In this document: in pieces, positions 41,050 to 52,205 of the stretch
How the letters are laid out: the number at the start of each line of letters is the position of its first letter
Numbering within the stretch: the first letter of the stretch is position 1
From: Hirudinaria manillensis
Taxonomy: Eukaryota > Annelida > Clitellata > Hirudinida > Hirudinidae
Assembly: GCA_034509925.1 (NCBI GenBank)
Contig: CM067526.1
Location: forward strand, 10,459,629-10,523,628
Direction of reading: 5' to 3'
Length of the DNA: 64,000 nt
Program-made: the position numbers and the translations under genes
The notes under the pieces: generated by a model
What the model was told of the DNA's origin: nothing
The model's input: the letters and a program-made list of their open reading frames with translations, nothing else
Databases searched by the model: none

Positions 41050-44000
41050 ATTATTATTATTATCGGATACATTGTAATTGATTTTATATTATTACTGTAC
41101 TAGAAAGTATTAGTAACAATATTTTTATTAATACTATTTATATTAATCATTATGGTTTTCCATCTAATATTATTGCATAATATTGTAATAACCCGGGGTC
41201 CTCAAACTAATTATAGAAGGTCAGGTTTATTGAAAGTTGTCAGATGGCTTGGAAGATGTAAAATGCTTAATTGATTAAGTCTTGAAATCTGCTGTTTCTA
41301 TTACTCTCGCTCTAATTTCCGAGATAAATCCATTTGTCAAGGTACATAACCAAAGAGTCTGAATAGCACCAATTAATTAATTCTCAAATTATATTGCCAC
41401 TAAGTTTAATTAATTATTAAATTAATTAATCGGAAATATAATTTTAATTATTCTTCAATTTATTGGATCTAGGGATCCAACACTGCCCCCTCCTTAAATC
41501 TGTTCGTCCCGAACAGACATCTATTCCCATTTTCATTTTTACTCTAGGAATAGGATCTGATCTTCCAACAATCTCATGGCTGCAAATCCCAGATCCATTT
41601 GCTTTGCCATCTTCTGGGATTTCTGTTTCCCCCCTTTTACTTCTGCGTCCCGCAAGTTTCAGTCGCGGAACATCGCCATTTCTATGCTCAACCTCCTGCT
41701 CCACCATGTCGCCAGATCTCAGACTCTCTACAGGATCACCTGCTCCATTTTCCTTGCTAGGCACTCTCCCGAAATCCCGAGCACTCCCTTCTGTTATTTC
41801 TAATGGAGCCGAAACATCCGCTGGTAAATCCATGGGCTGTTCTGTAGACTCTACTTGTTCCACCATCAACTTCGTGTGCTTCACTGGTAACTCAATGTCC
41901 TTTATCGTTAACTCCTCGGGCGGTACTAATAACTTCGCAGACTCTGTCGGGAAATCCATTGGCTGTTCTGTAGACTCTGCTTGTTCCACCATCAAATCCG
42001 TGCGCTCCACCGGCAACTCCACGTGACTCATCAGCAACTCCTCCGGCTGCACCAACAACTCCACATGATCCACTGGCAAACCCACGGGCTCCTCCGAAAG
42101 TTCCACTTGCTCCACTAAAACCTCCGTGAGCTCTCTGGGCCCTGCTGACGACTCCACCTGATCTGGTAACTCTATGGGCTCCAACGTCGAGTTCTCTAAG
42201 TCTGCCATCACGCACAGAGTTTCTGGAGACACGCACGCACTGTGTTCGGATGTGTCTTCTAACGGCTCCATCCCAATGCTGCCAGAAAATGTACCTGGAA
42301 CAAGGCACATGATTTGTTCTTCGTTGGAAAGCTTTTTGCCGAGTTCCTCTCCTTGTTCCTCGCAAGATGGAAGCACCACTTTGCTCTCCTCAAAAGAACC
42401 AACAGGACCCTTCTCGGTAGAGTTTTCACCTGAAACCAGTGAGACATCCTGACACGGAACCGCTGTGTTTTTCAAATCGCCCCTAATACTCCTCCTACAC
42501 TCCTCTAACTTTCTCAGAAACTTACTATATCCGGACTCGAATTCGTATTCCTCCGGGTCATGGCCATTCTCTGTCAGCCATGCCCCAAGTCACTCCCGTA
42601 TCTCAGCTTTCGTGCCTTTGCAGTCCAGGCCCCGATCTCTCAATTCTTGTCTCAATCGAGGCACGTACAATTCATCCAAGTACTTCGGCATCCTTCACTT
42701 TTCAACTAAACAAGCTTCTACCTTAGTTACTTTTGGACACCCTTTAACTCTAAATCCCACTCCTGACACCAATGTAATAACCCGGGGTCCTCAAACTAAT
42801 TATAGAAGGTCAGGTTTCTTGAAAGTTGTCAGATGGCTTGGAAGATGTAAAATGCTTAATTGATTAAGTCTTGAAATCTGCTGTTTCTATTACTCTCGCT
42901 CTAATTTCCGAGATAAATCCATTTGTCAAGGTACATAACCAAAGAGCACCAATAACCTGAATAGCACCAATTAATTAATTCTCAAATTATATTGCCACTA
43001 AATTTAATTAATTATTAAATTAATTAATCGGAAATATAATTTTAATTATTCTTCAATTTATTGGATCTAGGGATCCAACAATATCATACATAATGTAGTC
43101 TGAGAGTTTCTTTAATCTCAAGCTGCATGTTTACATTGATGGAGTAACATTACTTCTGCAATGCGATACCATCTACAGCATTGTGCTTGCATTGAGTTGC
43201 ATTGCTTAATATTATGCAATAAAATACCAAATAGGCTGGACATGCATGACTTCTGATGTTAAACGTTCGTTCGGTTAGGCTTTGGAGTCGGCTGTCCAGG
43301 ATTTGGGAGGAGACAGGGAATCAGGAGTTAATTTCACAGCAGACGACTTGTTCGAAGATGTTGACAATCTCACTGACAGCGATCCTGACATTGACACTCT
43401 CAGCATCAAGTCAACACCTAAGCCTAAGTTGAGGTGATGCCATGTTTTTATCCAGTCAGTTGTGTTTCTGTTTGTATACCATGTTCATTGTCATCAACTG
43501 CCATCATCATCGTCATCGTCAACATCGTTGTCATTGCTATTGTGAAGAGTGAAGACTTGGTGGATCTAATTCCTTAATAGGGTCTTAATTAATGACTCTC
43601 TGTAGCAACTAATTTGAAAGCCATCGTCGTCGTCGTCGTCATCTTCACTAACTCATGCTTGAGACTCGTAAATGATGAACACCAAGGTTTGCAGTTTGTT
43701 TATTGTTGCTAATTAACCTCCTTACAGGCCATTCTTTTCTGGAAAATGTGGAAGCAACATTTGTTTGGATGCGACCAAGTCCAGCAATCAAGTATTGATT
43801 GCTTTTATCTTTGGATCTCCTGTCATTTTAAAAACAAAAAGCAAAACTTTGGTCGTTCTTTGTGGATGCATTTGAAAGTTTTTAATTTATTTTCCTCACT
43901 TGGTTCTTGAATATTCAAACTATTAGAAGTTTTTGTTTATAATTTTTGGCGACTGAAGATCTTTTTTAAGTGCTGGAATTAATTAAAAAAATTATGTGAA

Positions 44001-44635
44001 CAATTTTTTTGAGAAAGTAGTCGTTGCTACACAACGTTGCATTGTTGTTTTAAATCTAAAAGGATGAAAAGAATATGGAGGACCAGTCATCAGCCAGGAA
44101 GGCAGAAACTGATGCCAACCAAGTTTGTTAACTTTCTGCGCCAGTCCTGGTTGCTGGTGTTGTTTTGCTAAAGTTACTTGGCCACGTGCATGCAACTAGT
44201 TCTGCTTTCGAGTCTAACATTGTTTTTGTTGACCTAGTCTGCCTTGTTTTCGATTAACATTTACTTTTCATTCTTTTCCGTTCTCGTTCACTGCTCGTTC
44301 AGTCGTTTCCTTCCAATCGAGCAGAACTTATCCGGAATGCAAAACGGAAGTCCCGTGGTCCCTTCGAAATCGAAACCATTCCTGGCTTTTCCCCTCAAGG
44401 CTTCCCCCATTTTTAAAGGTCCCCGCAGAAATCGCAGCAGTTCCTATGCCGGAAAATTCCTTCCGATGCCGACAGAAGCCCAGCGCAGGTGTAGCGTGAG
44501 CACTTATGAGACTGCTGTGAGTCATGCACTCTTGTGTTTGTTTTCATTTCTTTGTTTGTCTTCATTTTTGTTATTGTTGCTGTTGTTGTTGTTGCCACTG
44601 CTATTTGAATCCCTAACAGCACTTACGGTTTATTG

Positions 44636-44672
<37 letters not shown>

Positions 44673-47600
44673 AACGTCTTTTAGTTGTTCAAACTCTGAC
44701 ATGTTCTGCTTGCATGAACAATTTGTTGTGTTATGTTCACATGTCCAATAATCACTTGAAACTATTTGTTGCTAAAATAATAGAATGAAGACTAGAATTT
44801 TAATTTAGTCAAGTCTGCATTTACTAAACTCGTGTTTAATTAAGTTGTGATGTTAGCTGCTTAATTTTATTTTTAATATTATTTTATTTAAACTATTTAT
44901 TAGACTTAAGATGCGTGAAATGGCTTTGTATTGTACATATATGTACGTTCATGTGCACTACAGCCAAGAAGGGTCTTTGTGGATCAGATGGCAGCCATCT
45001 TGTCGTCGGATTACAACTCACCTGAAGTGGTAATCATGATTAACAGCCAGGAGTGGCACGGACAGGTGAGAGAATTTAAGACTTCAAGAGCAGGTGAATT
45101 GCACACGTACAAGCAATTATATAGGCAGGAGCTGTTGCGGGCATGCCTGGCACTACAATTCCCATCGCAAGGAATTCAGAAATAGTGATGAACAACATAT
45201 ACTCGATCATAGATGTAAACTTCCCTGGAAGGTCTCAGCTGTTATTTAATAATTCCAGCTACTGGCACAAGCCCTCCAGAGCACGAAGCACCGAGCCATT
45301 TGCACCTGTTCTCCGTCGGAAGTCAGGAGCGTAATTTCTGCCATCATCAGCAGGATTCAGAAGCTGTGGTAATGAATTTTCATGTGTTTGCAATGAAATC
45401 ACATTATTACTGCGACGATGGATTAATAATGCTCGATTGCTCCTTTGAGGGGGCATTTATTTTGATTTTGTGAATGAATATTGATGGATAAATAAATAAA
45501 TAAATCATCTTTTTGAGATCTCATGTCTCTCTGTAAGGAAGCGTGTTTGTTTTCTGCTGGACATTTGTTCTAACAATCCTATCCGTGATGTCTTTGTGAG
45601 CACAAGTGTCGTCATGGAAAGAATGGATTCTTATTTTAGCATGAGATTGTTGAGATGGAAGGATTTTAATTACTTTGAATTGTGATCATTTCTTAATGCA
45701 CTTACAGCTTAGCAGTGACTAGTATAAGTCATAATGGATGCAATGCATGGTGATAAAGAAGGGGCTGATACAAAATAACTTTAGAATAAAATAACTTATA
45801 AACTCTTTAGCATCTGGTTTTATCTCACATGTTGTGATCGAATTTATACTTAAATTCACTTATTTGTCAATATTTATTTCGAATTAAAAGTAAAGTTGTT
45901 TTAAATTATTGTTTTGTTTTTTTTTTGCATGGATATAACTGAGAAAGTCCTCTAACTCTCAAAATCATGTCAATATGATTTGAATTTTAACAAAATTTTG
46001 TTTTATTTATTTTTTGCCATATTTTGTGTCCTTTATTTCAATGATGTTCAAATGCAGCAATAAGAATCAGCAACAAGAACTGCCAGTTAAGATTGCCATA
46101 ATTGGAGGTGACAGCTACATAAGTTCCGTGCTGAGACCTTACGTCGAAATGTTCTCCAGCAAGGGTTCTGACTTTGTCAACTTTGTTCGCTTCTACATCG
46201 TCCCATTGGGTAGGTTGACAGACCATCTTTTAAATCATTAATGTTATTAATATTAATATCAATTATTTTTATTATTATGTCTCCATTATGGTTAATTAAA
46301 AACGTTTTAGATTTAAATTCTTTGTCAGAAGAAAAGGAAATAAATTGCCTTCTTCTTAGCATTTCAAAGGCAGTTATTCAGGCTTCAAGTTACAGATTTG
46401 AAAACAGTTTCAATTTCTTAGATGTTGACCAATCTTAAAACCAAAAGATTCTTTTGACAGCACTTTATCGTGTTGTTCTGATATTTTTGTTCTGTTCACA
46501 TATCTTTTGTTAATGATATCATGGAGATGAATATATTTTTAGAATCATGACAAACGAGCATTCCTTGCATGTAATTTATGACATGGATTTTCAAAGCCAT
46601 TTTTAGATATTTGTTTAATTGGTCCTGATGATGATGATTGTGGTTGTTTATTAGGCTATCACAAACATAAATCATTTTTTTTGGTACAGGTATGAGCATC
46701 ATTGGTAGGAATCTGTCAAACATGGATGCCAAATACAACACTCTTTTCAATGATTTGGCTTGGAGGGACAATGTGTTTGAGAGATATGATTTCAACAATT
46801 GCTTCAACCAATCCATGGGTTTGTATTCTGTTTATATTCTGTTATATATTTAAATTATTTTGACTTATAAATATGTTTTTATCTTTGGAATATTCTGGAA
46901 TAAACGGTCTATCGAGAATAATGAATTGCTATTTTAAATTTATCAGTGCTAAAAGTGAATTGAAAATGAAATTGTGCACAGATATTGGTGAAGTTGCATT
47001 GAGAGTGGTGAAATATCTGAACAATGCACACCACGTTGTACAGCTTCCTCTTTCAGAAGCTATCCTGACCAATAAGGACAAAGGGTAAGCACCAATCTTA
47101 ACTGGAATGTCTACATTTCTCCTAATTGTTATGGAATTCTTTCTTCAGGATTGATGACAGTTCCCATCTAATTGTGCCCTTCCTTGGGGTTAATATTGCT
47201 TTATTTTTTTTGTTTTTTTTTTAATTAATTGATGATTGTTGAAAAATGTTTGCTGTAAAATTTGAACAACATTTCAGGAGGTCAGACTTGGATTCATGGA
47301 TTTCCCATCAGCAAATTTGTACTCTTCAGCTTTAGGTTAAATCATATTCTTAATTCAAACTTTTATATTTCTCTGGAAGGAATAGCTACAGATTATTAAT
47401 ATTAATATATTATTATATAACATTATTAATATTAATATATTATTACATATTATATAACATTATTAATATTAATATATTATTGTATATATATATGTATAAA
47501 ATGTATGTTATTTGTATAAAATTACAGTAACATGCATGTAATACACTAAACAAATAATAAAGAATTTTCTTAAATAATATACTTTAAGATTAGTTGCCAA

Positions 47601-49132
47601 AACATTGCTTTGCAATACTTTATGCAAATATTTGACTTAAACACGACCTAAGTGTGGGCTTTGGGCAAAAAATGGAATTTTTGAAATCCCAGATTATGAT
47701 GAGTCCACAAACATCAGCACGAGTCTGTCCAATAGTCCGCCTCAATCTAGTCACATGATCAGTCACATGTTGGCAGGGGATAAGAACAAAGATGCTTCAA
47801 CTCCATCGAGGTGAAAAACATTGCATAAATTATAATTAATGTCAGATAATTTTAAGCTTTTAAATGAATATTTGAATGCACTCTATCTGCTATTTTTTGT
47901 CTTAATATCATCCTAAGTGTCTCAGAGCAACTTTGTGGAACTTTTTGTTTGCCATCGCATGCATCCTCTGCTTGTTATTTTTTCTTCTTCAACATTGTTG
48001 GTCATATTAGCAGCCCTTTTAGGGGTCCTCTGATTGGCTGGGAAAATAAATAAAATAAAATGTAACAAAATAAGCAGAGCATTAATTAAAAATTCTACAT
48101 TTACATCTCCTCACTTACTAATAAATAATCAATAATGTTCAATTTATTGCCATTAATGCTGACAGAATCATCATTTTCAGCACCCATGCAGTCACAGAGT
48201 ATCTTTCCACTCCAACATCTTCAACCAATCTCGATTCCTTCGACTTGCAAGTCGATTATTGGCTCGTCGTCAACTCGACCTCCTCCGCTTCGAAACCTGA
48301 CGAACAGAAATCAGATTCGGGGGGTTTAAAGCTGTTGGGCAAGAAGGACCTCAAGTGTTCCCTGAAGACCCTGTTCAGATCCGTGCAGGTGTTCCGCAAC
48401 TCCGGTCTGCACCTCTCGGGGGACGGTTTGTCCGGCAGCCAGTCGGGAAGCCTCTCCATGGTCGTGGTGACGCGGGAGAAGAAGCAGAAAAGTATTGTTT
48501 TGCTTCAAATTTGAACTTTCAAATTAGAACATCGATGGTCCACCATGATTTATGCAATTAAGTTAATTCTTTGCGGAGTGTTTAAAACTAGGTCAGCTGA
48601 CACAGTTGACAAATCAATTGACTCAGAATGAGTTTTTCATTAACTGGATGATAAAACCAGCTTTGATTGTTGTTATCAAACATGGCGTTCACTTGTGATA
48701 AGCCCACCATTTTTTCTTGTTTGCTTGTTTGTTTGCTTCCAGTCATGCGTATCGGGAAGAGATCAAAGGATGCGGAAGGCAGCAAGAGTCAGCAGATCGA
48801 TGGCATCAGTCGATTGATTTGCACTTCGAGGTCACAGAATCATCCATTAAATGGTTGGCAATAAAATAATATTAAAAGTGATTGCTTGGCCAATTTCTGT
48901 TGGTTAATTCTAAAGCTATTATACTTGGCTTTCATCGATTTGCTACCACTTACCATTGGTGACAATTTTGTCTTAAAAAACCGATTTCTGATTCTCAGTG
49001 ACAATCGACGGAGTGGATTGGACTGGCATCAAGTTCTTTCAAGTTTCGAGTCAATGGCAAACGCACGTCAAGAGTTTCCCAGTCCTTCTCTTTGGAGATC
49101 TCACAACAACATCGACCACCAGCGTCCCCTGA
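33509..49132 (+). CDS. PACS: PACS-family (phosphofurin acidic cluster) sorting protein
   Basis: Cytosolic adaptor family that binds acidic-cluster motifs and sorts membrane cargo between trans-Golgi network, endosomes and other organelles. Exons: 33509-33588, 33657-33750, 35924-36013, 36129-36221, 36713-36893, 39829-39924, 40083-40147, 40644-40703, 43279-43433, 43728-43791, 44063-44122, 44325-44516, 44964-45065, 45259-45368, 46058-46209, 46690-46818, 46982-47084, 47149-47188, 47278-47335, 47693-47810, 48181-48491, 48743-48853, 48999-49132. All phases join to 865 residues (human PACS1 963, PACS2 889). The N-terminal cargo-binding region has ATWEVD-like FSTWEVD, LRSNEI and KNRTMLGYK; an acidic stretch follows ([19 protein letters not shown]), then [10 protein letters not shown], a variable linker, and the conserved C-terminal half with EWHGQ, VDYWL, FRSVQV and IDGVDW. 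Exon 12 (44325) is the least certain: its acceptor was chosen by frame only. Single gene, so PACS1 versus PACS2 is not decided. Confidence 0.94.
35003..35164. repeat. (ATT)n microsatellite, PACS intron 2
   Basis: About 160 bp of nearly pure ATT/GTT/ATC triplets. Open frames of poly-Ile, poly-Tyr or poly-Asn across it are artefacts. Confidence 0.95.
35379..35599. repeat. (ATC)n-derived minisatellite, PACS intron 2
   Basis: Runs of ATC triplets are punctuated by GTC and CAC at fairly regular spacing, giving a degenerate unit of about 24 bp. On the minus strand it reads as poly-Asp broken by Val in frame over 220 bp, but it lies inside an intron of the plus-strand gene and has no supporting signal of its own. 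Confidence 0.9.
38076..38156. repeat. (AAT)n microsatellite, PACS intron 5
   Basis: About 80 bp of perfect ATA/AAT triplet repeat inside intron 5. Confidence 0.95.
38450..38790. repeat. Interspersed ATC/GAT triplet tracts, PACS intron 5
   Basis: Several blocks of ATC and then GAT triplets, including a pure (ATC)n near 38500-38526 and GAT-rich sequence near 38700-38775. They flank ordinary intron sequence. Confidence 0.75.
39416..39533. repeat. (GATT)n tetranucleotide tract, PACS intron 5
   Basis: About 120 bp of GATT repeats, broken four times by the short spacer GAAAGT. The spacers recur at uneven intervals, so this is a compound microsatellite. Confidence 0.93.
39925..40033 (+). repeat. 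GAT/GGT triplet tract at the start of PACS intron 6
   Basis: The tract begins directly at the 5' splice site of exon 6. The exon frame stays open through it for about 35 codons of Asp and Gly, then meets TGA at 40032-40034. Use of the donor at 39925 is supported by the phase match to exon 7. Confidence 0.85.
40751..40880 (+). repeat. Duplicated intronic segment, copy A (PACS intron 8)
   Basis: About 120-130 bp, sharing blocks such as CATCGTTGTCATTGCT, GGATCTAATTCCTTAATAG and TAGCAACTAATTTGAAAGCC with copy B at 43502-43622. Each copy lies downstream of a PACS exon. Confidence 0.85.
41184..41482 (-). repeat. 3' LTR of the element (299 bp)
   Basis: Left repeat. It differs from the right LTR by a 9-bp deletion near GAGTCTGAATAG and about two to three substitutions, so the insertion is recent. 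An AATAAA lies close to its transcript-sense start. Confidence 0.93.
41444..42691 (-). pseudogene. Gag-like ORF of the LTR element, interrupted by an in-frame TGA
   Basis: The frame begins with an ATG at 42691-42689. Its first 33 codons resemble a SAP (DNA-binding) motif, with [15 protein letters not shown] visible. An in-frame TGA sits at 42592-42590; the frame then continues open, with the next ATG at 42475, to a stop at 41444-41446, which lies inside the 3' LTR. The downstream 343 residues are Glu- and Val-rich and carry two imperfect copies of a block of about 45 residues around [16 protein letters not shown]-like N-termini occur in some animal LTR-element proteins. The protein may be dead, or translation may start downstream of the TGA. 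Confidence 0.7.
41483..41495 (-). promoter_or_regulatory. Polypurine tract of the element
   Basis: AAGGAGGGGGCAG in transcript sense ends exactly at the TG of the 3' LTR, the normal place for plus-strand priming. Confidence 0.8.
42754..42771 (-). promoter_or_regulatory. Primer binding site for tRNA-Leu
   Basis: Plus-strand ATCCCACTCCTGACACCA equals the 3' end of a eukaryotic tRNA-Leu (CAG type) acceptor arm with CCA added, so the element's sense strand is complementary to it over about 17-18 bases. It starts 1 base inside the LTR boundary. Confidence 0.88.
42773..43080 (-). repeat. 5' LTR of the element (308 bp)
   Basis: Right repeat, 9 bp longer than the left copy through the extra segment at GAGCACCAATAACCTGAA. 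It ends ATTACA in transcript sense, directly before the primer site. Confidence 0.93.
43502..43622 (+). repeat. Duplicated intronic segment, copy B (PACS intron 9)
   Basis: Partner of 40751-40880, same orientation, diverged by substitutions and small indels. The pair brackets exon 9 and the LTR element. Confidence 0.85.
44633..44671. repeat. (ATT)n microsatellite, PACS intron 12
   Basis: About 38 bp of ATT triplets after exon 12. Confidence 0.9.
47393..47500. repeat. AT-rich tandem repeat, PACS intron 19
   Basis: Three tandem copies of an ATTATTAATATTAATATATT-type unit of about 40 bp, followed by (TA)n. Strongly palindromic and AT-only. Confidence 0.85.
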
Positions 49133-50377
49133 GTTACGAACTTCTCTTAAAAAACTATTTTTTGCAATTTTTTAAAATTTCTATTTCAGTATTACTTGGT
49201 TTTTAGTCTTTCTATTTCTGTTATCAACAGGATTCTACAATTGAAATTTATCCTCTTGATTGTCCAACAAATTTTCCATCTGTTTGAATTTTACCTCAAA
49301 GATACATTCTTCTACCATGTTCATTCTTGTTTTTGTAATCATCATCATCATCATCATCATTATTATTTTAGAAGCTATTCTCGTCAGTTAGTAATGTGAT
49401 TAAGGTAATGACAAATCAGATTTGAGGCTACTAGGGCCGCTTATAGGTTTTGCACATGAGGTAATGAGAGCCATCAATTCTATTTTGATTGCGACCGAGA
49501 ATCAGAACCTTTTAAAAACGTCTCCTTCTGTCAGAGGAGAGCCTTCATAGTGGAGTCTGCTTGATTGCAAGTCGTGTCGAACAACGACATCGTGTAATTT
49601 GTAGTTTATTTTGTTGCATCTTGTCGTACATTGCGTGAGTCATCACTGGAGTCGTCCGACGTTTTGCTTGGCCGAGCTCCCGCACGGCACGTCTCGAGTT
49701 CGATCCACTTTCGTGGTGATGTTTCGTCCATTCTTAGAGATAAATTTTGTCATTCACGTCTTTCATTTTTGTATCCACATCATGTCTTCACGTGGCATTC
49801 AACTCTTATCTTGGACCTTAAGCTTCTTCATCTGGCAATTCTACATCTCATTCGCCCCATGGCGAGTTGTGATACGTTGACACAAGCTTATGGGCTCTCA
49901 CCATCCACTTTGAAATTTCAATAAAAGCTCACACATATCCTTCCAATGCTGCATTGGCATGTTTTCAATCAGTCAATCGCTTTTAATTAATTATCCTTTG
50001 AAATCTTTTGAATTTTTTGTTAGCCTTCTGTTGGAGATGTAAATTTTCAATGTTGATTTGCTAAATGCCTGGGATGTCTGCTTGCTATGCTGTAATTTGT
50101 AATGTTAGAAACTACTAGTGTAATGAGTTTTGTCTTTCTGTAAACTAAGTTGTCTCGACAGTGAACTTCAAATTGCACGTGGTTTCGTGTACAAGACTAT
50201 GAATTTTAAGTGTTGCTGGAAAGTTACATAAAGACAGTGCTTGATGTTGTTACACAGGATAAATTGCATTTGTCAATCTGATCTTGCACACATGAATCCA
50301 AGACATTACGAGGTTTTTATAATTATTTTAGAACCATTAATCAACAATTAATGTTTAATTTATCCACAATCCCACGT
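49133..50377. other. Convergent intergenic interval, PACS / ESD
   Basis: Holds the PACS 3' untranslated region, probably up to the poly(A) signal at 49920, then AT-rich sequence to the ESD stop. Open frames at 49196-49924 show no family similarity. Confidence 0.6.
49920..49925 (+). terminator. Poly(A) signal AATAAA, PACS
   Basis: Canonical plus-strand signal about 790 bp after the PACS stop codon. Confidence 0.5.
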
Positions 50378-52205
50378 TCAGGCCTTTAAATATTTGGCAT
50401 GATGTGCCACGTGGTCACCAATAAAAGTTGAGACAAAGTAATAGCTGTGATCATAACCCTGAATCAAAAAGGAAAAAATCAATAATTACTTCAATAAGTG
50501 TTGTGCATTACGTAATAATCATAACAATAACCTCTTGCATTCTCAGCATGACAGGGACTTTGGCCTCAGCACAGGCATTCACAAAGTTCTCTGGAAGTAG
50601 TTGCCCTGACTTCAAGAACTCATCTTCTTTCCCCTGTAAACAAGCAGTGTCTTTACATAAAATCAGTTCTACCAATGGGGACAGACCCATTCTGAACTAG
50701 TGATTTGTGAGAAATTGATGATTAATAATAATTATCATCGAGATTACAACTGATTTTAATAGATTAAAACATATTTTATAATTTTTGTGATTCATGAGAA
50801 ATGCACCTGATCAATTAGAATATCTGCCAATGGACCTGAATAAGATTTGGTGAGAATACATGAGTCATAAGCCTGCAAACAAAATTTTTTTTAAACACTC
50901 ATATTATGTTTAAAATTAATATGTGGTTGAAATTCATTTAAAATGTCTCATGGAAATCAAGAGATGTGGGCAACTAAAGATTTTCCCAAGATCAAATTTA
51001 GTTAAGAAATAAGATTAAAAGAAGAATTACCATAATTTTACTGATGCAATAACTGAATCATTAGAGACAGCAAGTAATATTACCTCCCAGGCCTTTTCAT
51101 CATCACCAAGGTATCCAGAAAAAGCAAACTGTCCGAGAGAACACTTCATAGGATTGCTTATTGGTGCAAATGCAGACACACTTCTATACTTTCCTGGGTT
51201 TTTCAAGTAACAGATAAGTGCACCATGTCCTCCCATGCTGCATCAGAGATAAATTGCTTTGAAAATGATGCAATAATTGACTAGATATAATTTACAAAAT
51301 TCTATTAAACCTGTGTCCCATGATTGACTGTCTATTAGTATCAACAGGGAAATTCTTCTCCACAACAGCTACCAACTAGCAATAAACATTTGTAATGTTG
51401 CATTACATATCAAGAATGAAATTACAAGATGTCAAATAGATAAAAAGTAATGAATATCAAAAAAAACCTCTGAAGTGACATATGAATACATTCTGTAGTT
51501 TTCCTTCCATTTGTTCTGAGTTGCATTGAGATAAAATCCGGCTCCAGCTCCAAAATCCCACTTCTCACTTTCACCCTCAATGTTACAGCCTCCTAATTTC
51601 AATTGGAAAACATTTTAAGATTTGTAAGAAGGGCTTTACTCCAATATCAGCAGGTATTAATGGAGAAATATTTAATATTTAATTTGCAAATCTGCTATCT
51701 CATAAAATTGTGGCAATTTACTCGGACTGGTATCAGGCCCAACAATTATAATTCCATGCTCAGCAGCATACTTCTGTATTCCAGACTTCTGAATGAAGTT
51801 TTGTTCTGTACATGTCAGACCTAAGTGCCAAAATATTTTAAGATATTATTAAAAGACGTGTCATTCCAACACAATAAATATCTCTTTCAACATTCTGGAG
51901 ATTATGGAACATAATTGCACCAATGACATAGAAAGCTTAGCAGTAAAGCCAAACCTGAAAGCCAATAGATTACCGGTAGTTTAACATCTCCTGCTGAATC
52001 AGCTTGAGGTGGCAAATAAACTGCAAATGTCATTTTGCATTTTGCTTCGGCACTAGAAAATTACGTAATATAAAAGTTATCATGAACCAATATATATGTG
52101 AATATGCAAAATAAAAACTTTAAAAAACCTTTGATGAGAATAAACGAACTGAAACCCCCCATGGCATTTGTTCTTAGAAACCTCCGTGACAACTAAATTG
52201 GCCAT
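50378..52205 (-). CDS. ESD: S-formylglutathione hydrolase (esterase D)
   Basis: Cytosolic serine hydrolase that splits S-formylglutathione to formate and glutathione, the last step of glutathione-dependent formaldehyde detoxification. Exons in transcript order: 52205-52129, 52052-51955, 51820-51722, 51592-51468, 51375-51311, 51237-51084, 50872-50807, 50633-50532, 50458-50378; all phases join to 288 residues (human 282). Family landmarks: [41 protein letters not shown], and C-terminal GYDHSYYF. By alignment with the human enzyme the triad is Ser155 (in GHSMGG), Asp232 and His266. The intron between exons 5 and 6 splits the catalytic Ser codon. The start at 52205 gives the family N-terminus; the frame is open upstream. 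Divergent from the FBXO4-like gene. Confidence 0.97.

Larger units (their letters stand above)
41184..43080 (-). mobile_element. Short LTR retrotransposon, antisense in PACS intron 8
   Basis: Two near-identical direct repeats bound a 1290-bp interior. Both begin TG and end CA on either strand and are flanked by the 4-bp duplication ATAT (41180-41183 and 43081-43084). The primer site next to the right repeat and the polypurine tract next to the left one set the element's sense as minus. The interior carries one gag-like frame and no reverse transcriptase, integrase or protease, so this is a non-autonomous element. Superfamily cannot be fixed without pol. Confidence 0.93.

Noticed and set aside
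41463-42863. Plus-strand frames across the LTR element
   Set aside because: Primer site and polypurine tract set the sense as minus; the plus frames are shadows of the gag-like ORF.
49196-49924. Plus-strand frames after PACS
   Set aside because: Located in the PACS 3' untranslated region before the poly(A) signal; no recognisable domain.
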